Shown here: piece after piece, positions 1 to 7,394 of the stretch
Layout of the letters: each line of letters starts with the position of its first letter
Numbering within the stretch: the stretch's first letter is position 1
Source of the DNA: Erwinia sp. JUb26
GTDB taxonomy: Bacteria; Pseudomonadota; Gammaproteobacteria; Enterobacterales; Enterobacteriaceae
Direction of reading: 5' to 3'
NCBI RefSeq assembly: GCF_003751505.1
Contig: NZ_RJVB01000005.1
Span: 62,001-126,000, forward strand
DNA: 64,000 nucleotides
Notes under the pieces: model-generated
What the model saw: the letters and a program-made list of their open reading frames with translations, nothing else
What the model was told of the DNA's origin: nothing
Database searches by the model: none
Made by a program: the position numbers and the translations under genes

Positions 1-187
1 GAACGCGCTGGCCCGCCGCCGCAATCTGCGCGGCGCTTTTCGGGTCACGGCTGAGGTACGCGGGCGTCATATTGCCCTGCTGGATGATGTGGTCACCACC
101 GGCAGCACCGTTGCCGAAATCAGCCGTATGCTGCTGGCCGCCGGTGCCGCCAGCGTACAGATATGGTGCCTGTGCCGAACCTTGTAG
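1..187 (+). CDS. gntX: GntX / ComF-family phosphoribosyltransferase-like protein, 3' end only
   Basis: The window opens inside this gene; reading frame 2 stays open to TAG at 185-187 and gives about 61 C-terminal residues. They contain the PRPP-binding signature of type I phosphoribosyltransferases, HIALLDDVVTTGSTVAE, which is diagnostic for the ComF/GntX family (known in enterobacteria as needed for use of DNA as a nutrient). The position just upstream of nfuA on the same strand matches the E. coli order gntX-nfuA. The N-terminal zinc-finger part lies outside the window, so intactness of the whole gene cannot be judged. Confidence 0.9.
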   Translation, partial: NALARRRNLRGAFRVTAEVRGRHIALLDDVVTTGSTVAEISRMLLAAGAASVQIWCLCRTL

Positions 188-245
188 CAGGTCGGAGATG
201 GGCGTATTATAACCAATGAATTTTGTTAACTGTTGAGCAATCGCC

Positions 246-821
246 ATGATCGTTATTACTGACTCTGCACAAGAGCACTTTGCAAAACTGCTATCAAAGC
301 AGGAAGATGGCACCCAGATTCGCGTATTCGTTATTAACCCGGGTACGCCCACCGCCGAGTGCGGCGTTTCCTACTGCCCGCCCGATGCAGTAGAAGCAAC
401 GGATACTGAACTGAAGTTCGAGAAGCTGTCGGCATTCATCGATGAACTCAGCGCACCTTATCTGGAAGACGCTGAAATCGACTTCGTCACTGATAATCTG
501 GGTTCACAGCTGACGCTGAAAGCGCCTAACGCCAAAATGCGTAAGGTGAACGAGGATGCGCCGCTGGTTGAGCGCGTCGAGTATCTGCTGCAGGCTCAGA
601 TCAACCCGCAGCTGGCGAGCCACGGTGGCAAAGTGTCGCTGATGGAAATCACCGATGATGGCCTGGCTATTCTGCAGTTCGGCGGCGGCTGTAATGGCTG
701 TTCAATGGTCGACGTCACCCTGAAAGAAGGGATTGAAAAAGAGATGCTGCAGGCCTTCCCTGAGCTGAAAGGCGTGCGCGATCTGACCGAACATCAGCGC
801 GGCGAGCACTCGTTTTACTAA
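246..821 (+). CDS. nfuA: Fe-S cluster carrier/biogenesis protein NfuA
   Basis: 191 residues, the exact length of E. coli NfuA and nearly identical throughout. It has an N-terminal degenerate A-type (IscA-like) domain (about 1-95) and a C-terminal Nfu domain (about 105-191) with the cluster-ligating CxxC in GGGCNGCS at about residues 149-152. Known role: a cytosolic carrier that receives a [4Fe-4S] cluster and delivers it to apo-enzymes, important under oxidative stress and iron starvation. Starts 58 bases after gntX. A strong terminator lies 28 bases downstream, so it is the last gene of its transcript. Nothing unusual in the coding sequence. Confidence 0.97.
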   Translation: MIVITDSAQEHFAKLLSKQEDGTQIRVFVINPGTPTAECGVSYCPPDAVEATDTELKFEKLSAFIDELSAPYLEDAEIDFVTDNLGSQLTLKAPNAKMRKVNEDAPLVERVEYLLQAQINPQLASHGGKVSLMEITDDGLAILQFGGGCNGCSMVDVTLKEGIEKEMLQAFPELKGVRDLTEHQRGEHSFY

Positions 822-848
822 TCGACTCACGCTAAACATCGCTTTCCG

Positions 849-872
849 GGCGGCCCTGTGGCCGCCTTTTTT
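849..872 (+). terminator. Rho-independent terminator of nfuA
   Basis: Perfect 7-bp GC stem (GGCGGCC / GGCCGCC) with a CTGT loop, followed by six T at 867-872. It lies directly after nfuA on the same strand. Confidence 0.9.
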
Positions 873-1018
873 GATCCGCTCCCTCGCTATCCTGTTCCAT
901 TCCCCAGTGAAAAAACGTCGTTATACACATTGAGCTTATCGTGGGATTAGAACTGGATCTTTCAGCTTACACGTGTACACTGAAATTTCCTTTCGTAACC
1001 CGGGTGACAGCATTGTCT

Positions 1019-2293
1019 ATGAATAATATAAGAGTGGTTATTACCGGAATGGGGCTGACAGGCCCACTGGGAAACGGCGTAAGCGGCAGCTGGCAGCGGC
1101 TGATTGCCGGTAAGTCAGGAATTACTGCCCTGCCCGCGGACGCCTACGGCGACACCGCCATCCGCGTGGGTGGGCAGGTCCCTGATGTGAATCAGGACCC
1201 CGAACACGGCTTTGATATTGATGCATTAATCCCGCAGAAAGAGCAGCGCAAGTCCGACCGCTTTATTCATCTGGCGCTGGCCGCTGCCGAAGAGGCGGTG
1301 AACCAGGCAGGCCTGCGTAACCTGAGCGAAGCGGCGAAACTACGCGTTGCCACCATTATTGCCACCGGCATCGGTGGCTTCCACGCCATCGGTAACGCGG
1401 TTAAAACCGTGGCGGAAAAAGGCAGTCGTCGCCTCTCGCCCTTCACCATTCCGTCGTTTATCGCCAACCTGGCCGCGTCCCAGGTGGCGATAAAATATGG
1501 CTTCAAAGGCATGCTGGGCACCCCGGTTTCCGCCTGTGCCGCCAGCATCCAGAGCATCGGCGATGGCCTGCGTGCCATTCGCTGCGGCGAAGCCGACATT
1601 GCCGTGGTTGGCGGCAGCGAATCCTGCATCAACCCGGTTTCACTGGGCGGTTTCCAGGCCGCACGCGCGTTGTCCACCGCCTGGAACGATCGGCCTGAAC
1701 TGGCCTCACGGCCGTTTGATGCCGGACGAGACGGCTTCGTAATGGGTGAAGGGGCGGGCATGCTGGTGCTGGAAGAGTTGGAACACGCCCGCCAGCGCGG
1801 TGCAACCATCCTCGGAGAGGTGGTCGGCTACGGCACCACTTCGGATGCTTATCACATTACGGCGGGGCCGGAGGATGGCGAAGGCGCGGCCAGATCGATG
1901 CAGCTGGCCCTCGCGCAGGCGAAACTGACGGGCAGCGATATTGACTATGTTAACGCCCACTCCACCTCGACGCCGGTGGGCGACCTGGCGGAGATTAACG
2001 CCCTGCTGAAGGTGCTGGGAAAAGGGGCGAAAACCGCAATATCGTCCACCAAATCGGCAACCGGGCACCTGCTGGGTGCCGCCGGAGCCGTCGGCTCGAT
2101 CTTCTCCCTGATGGCGATACGCCAGCAGATAGCGCCACCGTCGCTGAATATCGAGCGGTTGGATGACGCAGCGAAGGAGTTAAACGTGGTGCAGAATACC
2201 GCCCGTCCGATGCCGATCCACACCGCGCTGGTGAACGGATTTGGCTTCGGCGGCGTCAACGCCTCGGTTATTTTTAAAAACTTCAACGAGTAA
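1019..2293 (+). CDS. Beta-ketoacyl-ACP synthase II (FabF-like) paralogue
   Basis: 424 residues from the ATG at 1019; the frame also stays open upstream to a GTG at 941, but family similarity starts at MNNIRVVITGMG. Thiolase-fold condensing enzyme with the complete Cys-His-His triad: Cys173 in VSACAAS, His314 in NAHSTSTP and His350 in ATGHLLGAAGA, plus the conserved Lys345. It should therefore catalyse decarboxylative condensation of malonyl-ACP with an acyl-ACP in the cytosol. It is not in the usual fab cluster and has no acyl-carrier protein or dehydratase beside it, so it is probably a second copy with a specialised or redundant role. In K-12, to my knowledge, gntT occupies this position between nfuA and malQ. 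It converges with malQ. Confidence 0.88.
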   Translation: MNNIRVVITGMGLTGPLGNGVSGSWQRLIAGKSGITALPADAYGDTAIRVGGQVPDVNQDPEHGFDIDALIPQKEQRKSDRFIHLALAAAEEAVNQAGLRNLSEAAKLRVATIIATGIGGFHAIGNAVKTVAEKGSRRLSPFTIPSFIANLAASQVAIKYGFKGMLGTPVSACAASIQSIGDGLRAIRCGEADIAVVGGSESCINPVSLGGFQAARALSTAWNDRPELASRPFDAGRDGFVMGEGAGMLVLEELEHARQRGATILGEVVGYGTTSDAYHITAGPEDGEGAARSMQLALAQAKLTGSDIDYVNAHSTSTPVGDLAEINALLKVLGKGAKTAISSTKSATGHLLGAAGAVGSIFSLMAIRQQIAPPSLNIERLDDAAKELNVVQNTARPMPIHTALVNGFGFGGVNASVIFKNFNE

Positions 2294-2300
2294 ACCGCAC

Positions 2301-2331
2301 CCGCCTCTGCCACGCTGAGCGGCAGAGGCGG
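2301..2331. terminator. Inverted repeat between convergent KAS II gene and malQ
   Basis: Perfect 11-bp arms (CCGCCTCTGCC / GGCAGAGGCGG) with a 9-base loop in the 42-bp gap between two convergent genes. There is no T-run on either side, so it is a hairpin that may terminate weakly or protect both 3' ends. Confidence 0.55.
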
Positions 2332-2335
2332 CAAC

Positions 2336-4417
2336 TCAGGCTTTATTCCCTGCCCGACGGCGTCTGTCGAGGTCGCTAATCAACCGATTGATTCCCTCAT
2401 CGGCAAACATTTCCTCCAGGCTGGCACTGAGTTTTCTGCGCCAGTTTGGGTACTGATCGGTGGTACCAGGCACGTTGACCGGTTTTGCCATATCCAGCCA
2501 GTCCTCCGGCTGTAAACCCAGCAGCGCGCTGTTGCTGTCGGCAATGTAGCGCTGCATCCCGCGATTCAGCGTGGCGTCCATGTCACGTTTCTCCGCCCGT
2601 TTCGCATAGCGCTTTGGCACGCAGCCGAAACGGTGCAGCGCATCCAGCAGCGCCTGCTTCTGCCTGGCGCGATCGGCAAACAGCCCGCTCAGTACCACTT
2701 TATCCGGATACAGGCCCAGCGTTTCCCCCAGGGTTAAATCCCCGACGTTCCAGAACCCACGCAGCGTCGGCAGATCGTGCGTGGTGGCGCTGGCCATTGA
2801 CTGACGCGGCCAGTCGGCCGGCGGTCGCCAGGTGTCTTTATCCTGCTGTTCAAAGTACAGCACCTTCCACGAATAAATCCCGCTGTCGCGCAGCTTACCG
2901 ACGATTTCCGCCGGGACGGTGCCCAGATCCTCACCGATCACCATGCACTGATGACGCTCGCTTTCCAGCGCGAGGATCGCCATCAGATCGTCAACCGGGT
3001 AGTAAACGTAGGCGCCGAAGTTGGCCGTCTCGCCATAGGGGATCCACCACAGGCGCAGCAGCGACATCACATGATCGATGCGCAGCGCGCCGCAGCTGGC
3101 CATATTGGCCCTTAGCAGATCGATAAAGGGCTGATAGCCGCGAGCCGCCATCACGTGCGGATCCATCGGCGGCAGCCCCCAGTTTTGCCCGAGCGGACCG
3201 AGAATATCCGGCGGCGCACCGACCGAGGCCTTCAGGCAGTACAGCTCGCGATCGCACCAGGTTTCCGAGCCGCCTTCGGCGACGCCAACGGCGAGGTCAC
3301 GATAAAGCCCTACCGGCATGCCCTGCTGCTGACTGAACTGCCAGCATTCATCAAACTGACGGTGCGCCAGCCACTGCAGCCACAGCCAGAAGCGCACCTC
3401 ATCCTCGTGGCGCTGACAGAACTGCTGTACCGCATCGCTATCGCCGTGCTGCCAGGCTTCCGGCCACACCGGCCAGCCCCAGCGGCTGGCGTCTTCTTTC
3501 AGCATATAAGCGTGAATGGCATCGTAGGCCGCCTGGTTAAACAGGCTTTCGCCGCCGCAGGTAATAAACTGCTCAAACTCCAGCCGTGTTCTGTCGTCGT
3601 GCAGCCGGCTGCTGAAATGCTGCCACGCGTAGCACAGCCCCTGAATTTTCAGTGCACCAACCGGGCCATAATCCACCCAGTCGGTCTCACGCACCGCCGC
3701 CAGCGTGGCCTGCGTCTCACTCTGCTGCCACCAGCGCTGCGCCTCCTCACTGTGCTGGAAATCTTCCACGGCGGCCACGTCGATATACATCACGTTCAGC
3801 CAGCGGCGGGATGACGGGCTGTACGGGCTGGCATTTTGCGGCGCGGCCGGGTACAGAGCGTGAACGGGATTCAGGCCGATAAAGGCCCCCCCACGCTGCG
3901 CCACTTCACCGACCATCCGCTTCAGATCGCCGAAGTCCCCCATTCCCCAGTTCTGCTCAGAGCGCAGGGTATAAAGCTGAACGCAGGATCCCCACAGCTT
4001 CTCTCCCTGCTTCAGGGCGGCAGGTTCATAACAGCGCTTCGGCGCGATAATCACCCGGCACAGCCACTGCTTTTTTCCCTGGCTGAGCAGCAGCTGATGG
4101 TAGCCGTTAGGCAGGCGTGATGGCAGCGACAGCGTCTCCCCCGCCGTCACCCGCCCGTGAAACTCTTTGCCCTTTTCGGTATGAAAATGCCACTGGTACT
4201 CTCCGCTGCCGCCAATGCTAAGCCGCTGCTCACGCTTGTTGAGCAGCACTTTGCACGGCGGCAGCGGCACACGATCGGCTTTTGGCACCTCGTGCATTGC
4301 CGCCAGCAGCTTCTGCCGCGTTGCCAGAGGAATGACTTCCGGCTCGCCTTTAGCATTGATGTACTCCGCCGCGATACCCGCGGCGGCGGCGGCCTGTTCA
4401 AATTTCTGATGATCCAT
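2336..4417 (-). CDS. malQ: 4-alpha-glucanotransferase (amylomaltase) MalQ
   Basis: 693 residues, glycoside hydrolase family 77. The family catalytic residues are visible: the nucleophile Asp in ALRIDHVMSLLRLWW, the acid/base Glu in VIGEDLGTVPAEI and the third carboxylate in TTHDLPTLRGFW. It transfers glucanosyl units between maltodextrins in the cytosol, releasing glucose and building longer dextrins that MalP can attack. It lies 9 bp downstream of malP on the same strand, as in the classic malPQ operon, and should be co-transcribed from the malP promoter under MalT control. Length is typical for the family (about 690). Confidence 0.97.
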   Translation of the reverse strand: MDHQKFEQAAAAAGIAAEYINAKGEPEVIPLATRQKLLAAMHEVPKADRVPLPPCKVLLNKREQRLSIGGSGEYQWHFHTEKGKEFHGRVTAGETLSLPSRLPNGYHQLLLSQGKKQWLCRVIIAPKRCYEPAALKQGEKLWGSCVQLYTLRSEQNWGMGDFGDLKRMVGEVAQRGGAFIGLNPVHALYPAAPQNASPYSPSSRRWLNVMYIDVAAVEDFQHSEEAQRWWQQSETQATLAAVRETDWVDYGPVGALKIQGLCYAWQHFSSRLHDDRTRLEFEQFITCGGESLFNQAAYDAIHAYMLKEDASRWGWPVWPEAWQHGDSDAVQQFCQRHEDEVRFWLWLQWLAHRQFDECWQFSQQQGMPVGLYRDLAVGVAEGGSETWCDRELYCLKASVGAPPDILGPLGQNWGLPPMDPHVMAARGYQPFIDLLRANMASCGALRIDHVMSLLRLWWIPYGETANFGAYVYYPVDDLMAILALESERHQCMVIGEDLGTVPAEIVGKLRDSGIYSWKVLYFEQQDKDTWRPPADWPRQSMASATTHDLPTLRGFWNVGDLTLGETLGLYPDKVVLSGLFADRARQKQALLDALHRFGCVPKRYAKRAEKRDMDATLNRGMQRYIADSNSALLGLQPEDWLDMAKPVNVPGTTDQYPNWRRKLSASLEEMFADEGINRLISDLDRRRRAGNKA

Positions 4418-4426
4418 AGGCCGTCC

Positions 4427-6829
4427 TTAGCGTTTTGCCTGCCAGATGCGTTGCTGATAGTCACGGATTGAGCGGTCGGAGCTGAACATCCCGGTACGCG
4501 CGGTGTTAAGAACGGCCGCCCGGCTCCAGGCTTCCTGGTCCCGGTACAGCGCTTCCACCCGCAGCTGCGCCTCGCAGTAGCTGGCAAAGTCCGCCAGTAC
4601 CAGCCACGGATCGCCGCCCTTCGTCAGGCTGTGCAGCATCATATCGAAAGCGTGTTTATCGCCGTCGCTGAAGAAGCCGTTTTCCAGCTCTTTCAGCAGG
4701 CTGTCCAGGTGTTTATCTTTCTTGCGCAGTTTCACCGGGTCATAGCCCCCGGCCTTCAGCGCCTTTACGTCATCCACACGATTGCCAAAGATAAAGATGT
4801 TCTCTTCACCGACCTGCTCGGCAATCTCCACGTTTGCGCCGTCCATGGTGCCGACGGTCAGCGCCCCGTTCAGTGCCAGCTTCATGTTGCCGGTACCGGA
4901 AGCCTCATAGCCCGCCGTGGAGATCTGCTCGGAGAGATCCGCCGCCGGGATCATCAGCTCCGCCGCCGTAATGCGGTAGTCGGGGATAAACACCACTTTC
5001 AGCTTATCGCCGATCAGCGGATCGTTATTGATCTTCTCCGCCACCTTATTGATGGCGAAGATAATGTTTTTTGCCAGATAGTAGCCCGGCGCAGCTTTGG
5101 CTCCGAACAGGAAGACCCTCGGCACCCAGTCCTGCTTCGGATTATCGCGCAGGCGCTTGTAACAGGAGAGGATATGCATCAGCCCCAGATGCTGGCGCTT
5201 GTATTCGTGCAGTCGCTTGATCTGCACGTCGAACAGGGCGTCCGGGCTGACCACAATGCCGGTACGCTGCTTAATGTACTCCGCCAGGCGCACTTTGTTA
5301 TCATGCTTGATCTGGCGGTAGCGCTGGCGGAAGGCCTTATCATCGGCGTACTTTTCCAGTCCGCGCAGGGCATCCAGGTTGTTGGCCCACTCTTCCTTTA
5401 GCGTCTCGTCGATCAGCGCAGACAGTGCCGGATTACACTGCTTCAGCCAGCGGCGCGGCGTAATGCCGTTGGTGACGTTATGGAATTTTTCCGGCCACAG
5501 CTGGTGATATTCGGGGAACAGATCTTTCACCACCAGATCGGAGTGCAGCGCCGCTACGCCGTTGACGGCAAAGCCGCTGACCACGCACAGGTTCGCCATA
5601 CGCACCTGTTTGTCATGAACGATTGCCAGCTTCGCCCAGACCTTTTCATCCCCCGGCCACTGCTTCTCAACCTGCTTTTTAAAGCGGCGGTCGATCTCTT
5701 TGATTAGCGTAAAGTGGCGCGGCAGCAGGCTGCGAATTAACCGCTCGTCCCAACGCTCCAGCGCTTCCGGCATCAGGGTGTGGTTGGTGTAGGCAAAGGT
5801 TTTGCTGACGATAGCCCAGGCGTCATCCCAGCCGAGCTGGTGATCGTCAATCAGCACCCGCAGCATTTCCGGGATCGCAATGGTCGGATGGGTATCGTTG
5901 AGCTGAATCACTTCATAATCCGCCAGCTCGTGCAGCTTGCGGCCGGCCTGATGATGGCGACGCAGAATGTCGGCCACCGAGCAGGCGCACTGGAAATACT
6001 GCTGCATCAGGCGCAGGCGCTTGCCTTCCTGATGATTATCATTTGGATAAAGCACCTTGGTCAGCTTCGCGGCATCAATGCCCTGCTGCTCCGCCTTAAG
6101 GAATTTGCCGTCGTTAAACAGCGTCAGATCGAACGGATGGGCATGCGTCGCCTGCCACAGGCGTAGCGGCTGCACCACGCCATTGCGGTAGCCGGTAACC
6201 GGCAGATCCCAGGCCTCGCCGCGCAGGGTAAAGGCGGGCTGCCAGCTAAAACCGCCTGCGCCGTTCTTCACCACTTTACCGCCGATGCCGACATTCACAT
6301 CCAGCGCAGCATTATGCCGAAACCACGGGTAGCTATCGCGGTGCCAGTCGTCCGGGGCTTCTTTCTGCTGGCCGTCGGCAAACGACTGACGGAACAGACC
6401 ATACTGATAGTTAAGGCCGTAGCCGGTTGCCGACTGCCCCACCGTCGCCATTGAGTCCAGATAGCAGGCCGCCAGACGCCCGAGGCCGCCGTTGCCCAGC
6501 GCCGGATCGACCTCTTCCTCCAGCAGTTCACTCAGGTCGCGCTGGTGCTCGGCCAGCGCGGCTTTCACCTCGTCATACCAGCCGAGATTAAGCAGGTTGT
6601 TGCCGGTCAGTCGCCCAATCAGAAATTCCATCGAGATATAGTTAACGTGCCGCTGTTTTTTATCCACCTTCACCACCGGCTGCGCTGCCAGCAATTCGGC
6701 CAGCGCGCCGCTAATCGCCTGCCACCACTGGTGTGAATTCATCTCAGCGGCGGAGGAATAGCCCAGGTGTTGCCACTGACGCGTCAGAGCCGCGTCAAAA
6801 CGTGCTTTATTGAATTGCTGTTGCGACAT
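4427..6829 (-). CDS. malP: Maltodextrin phosphorylase MalP
   Basis: 800 residues from the ATG at 6829. An in-frame start four codons upstream is less likely because the known protein begins MSQ. GT35 glycogen/maltodextrin phosphorylase: PLP is bound by the lysine in [13 protein letters not shown] near the C-terminus, and the sequence follows E. coli MalP almost end to end (for example [21 protein letters not shown]). It converts maltodextrin plus phosphate to glucose-1-phosphate in the cytosol. First gene of malPQ; the control region shared with divergent malT lies upstream (6830-7394). Confidence 0.97.
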   Translation of the reverse strand: MSQQQFNKARFDAALTRQWQHLGYSSAAEMNSHQWWQAISGALAELLAAQPVVKVDKKQRHVNYISMEFLIGRLTGNNLLNLGWYDEVKAALAEHQRDLSELLEEEVDPALGNGGLGRLAACYLDSMATVGQSATGYGLNYQYGLFRQSFADGQQKEAPDDWHRDSYPWFRHNAALDVNVGIGGKVVKNGAGGFSWQPAFTLRGEAWDLPVTGYRNGVVQPLRLWQATHAHPFDLTLFNDGKFLKAEQQGIDAAKLTKVLYPNDNHQEGKRLRLMQQYFQCACSVADILRRHHQAGRKLHELADYEVIQLNDTHPTIAIPEMLRVLIDDHQLGWDDAWAIVSKTFAYTNHTLMPEALERWDERLIRSLLPRHFTLIKEIDRRFKKQVEKQWPGDEKVWAKLAIVHDKQVRMANLCVVSGFAVNGVAALHSDLVVKDLFPEYHQLWPEKFHNVTNGITPRRWLKQCNPALSALIDETLKEEWANNLDALRGLEKYADDKAFRQRYRQIKHDNKVRLAEYIKQRTGIVVSPDALFDVQIKRLHEYKRQHLGLMHILSCYKRLRDNPKQDWVPRVFLFGAKAAPGYYLAKNIIFAINKVAEKINNDPLIGDKLKVVFIPDYRITAAELMIPAADLSEQISTAGYEASGTGNMKLALNGALTVGTMDGANVEIAEQVGEENIFIFGNRVDDVKALKAGGYDPVKLRKKDKHLDSLLKELENGFFSDGDKHAFDMMLHSLTKGGDPWLVLADFASYCEAQLRVEALYRDQEAWSRAAVLNTARTGMFSSDRSIRDYQQRIWQAKR

Positions 6830-6930
6830 AACTTCCCTCACAAAATGGTTTCAAATTGGCCAACTGCCGTCATGACCCGAAATACTGTGATAAACCGATG
6901 CGCACATGCTAACGACGCCGGATGACAGAG

Positions 6931-6940
6931 CATCATCCCC
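6931..6940 (-). promoter_or_regulatory. Candidate MalT box upstream of malP
   Basis: On the minus strand the decamer reads GGGGATGATG, 9 of 10 to the MalT consensus GGGGA(T/G)GAGG, and is oriented toward malP about 100 bp before its start. A weaker match (AGGGAGGAGC, 8/10) lies on the plus strand at 6955-6964. Classic malP promoters carry MalT boxes in this orientation; the exact arrangement here is inferred. Confidence 0.55.
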
Positions 6941-6980
6941 GGGCAATTTTTACCAGGGAGGAGCCGTGGGGCGTAGGTGA

Positions 6981-7002
6981 AAATGTGATCGCCCGCACCT
7001 TA
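6981..7002. promoter_or_regulatory. Candidate CRP half-strong site, malP side
   Basis: AAATGTGATC, a perfect left half of the CRP consensus, followed by a poor right half (GCACC). It lies between the MalT box and the minus-strand terminator. Catabolite control of the maltose regulon is established; use of this particular site is inference. Confidence 0.4.
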
Positions 7003-7020
7003 CAGTTAAGACGCCAATAC

Positions 7021-7051
7021 AAAAAAAAGCTCATCGCATAATGCGATGAGC
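7021..7051 (-). terminator. Rho-independent terminator on the minus strand, upstream of malP
   Basis: Perfect 10-bp stem GCTCATCGCA / TGCGATGAGC with a 3-base loop. On the minus strand it is followed by eight T (A-run at 7021-7028) and preceded by the AU-rich TATTTATTT. On the plus strand there is no T-run, so it is directional. No annotated minus-strand gene ends here: the next minus-strand gene is malP, which begins downstream. The terminator must close a short independent transcript or attenuate a malP leader. Confidence 0.85.
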
Positions 7052-7235
7052 AAATAAATAGCAAGAATGACAATCAGAGGGTATAGCTCGCCGGACCGGC
7101 AGCCCGGATGAAACGCACAATCAATCGGCAGCGCGCACTGCACGGCTAAAAAAGAGTTAGGAGGGATGAATTAAAAGTCATGCGGTTTAATTCAGTATGC
7201 GTCATTTCATTCATCGCGTCAGTGTGGCGCGATGT
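7021..7235 (-). ncRNA. Possible small RNA or attenuated leader transcript between malT and malP
   Basis: The minus strand from about 7235 to the terminator at 7021-7051 has the 3' end expected of an Hfq-dependent small RNA: an AU-rich stretch, a stable stem-loop and eight U. A possible promoter is TTGCAC with TATGAT 15 bp downstream (minus strand, around 7240-7270), overlapping the malT control region. The 5' end is a guess and no known sRNA is recognised. A 22-codon ORF on this strand lacks a ribosome binding site. Confidence 0.35.
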
Positions 7236-7248
7236 AAAAAATCATAAG

Positions 7249-7270
7249 GAAATGTGATGCAGTGCAACTT
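7249..7270 (+). promoter_or_regulatory. Candidate CRP site upstream of malT
   Basis: AAATGTGAT followed at the right spacing by GCAACTT, giving TGTGA-N6-GCAAC against the consensus TGTGA-N6-TCACA. It lies about 125 bp upstream of malT. malT is known to be CRP-activated in E. coli; the assignment of this site is inferred. Confidence 0.45.
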
Positions 7271-7292
7271 ACAGAATCTCCATTTGCACTGC
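7259..7292. repeat. 9-bp inverted repeat in the malT upstream region
   Basis: GCAGTGCAA (7259-7267) and TTGCACTGC (7284-7292) are perfect inverted arms separated by 16 bp. The left arm overlaps the candidate CRP site. It could be a regulator operator or a hairpin. Confidence 0.6.
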
Positions 7293-7327
7293 GTCTTGCA
7301 ATAAAGGTCATCCTGGCCGAAGGTATT

Positions 7328-7349
7328 TTAATTACACGCTGCGAAATAA
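7328..7349. promoter_or_regulatory. Mlc (DgsA) operator-like site upstream of malT
   Basis: Read on the minus strand, TTATTTCGCAGCGTGTAATT closely matches the Mlc operator pattern known from ptsG and malT of E. coli (TTATTT, then GTGTAAT). It lies 46-67 bp upstream of the malT ATG, a position suited to repression. Mlc links malT expression to glucose PTS activity. Confidence 0.65.
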
Positions 7350-7394
7350 TTCATTTTATTTCTTTTTTCGCCACCACACAGTGAAGTGTTCACC

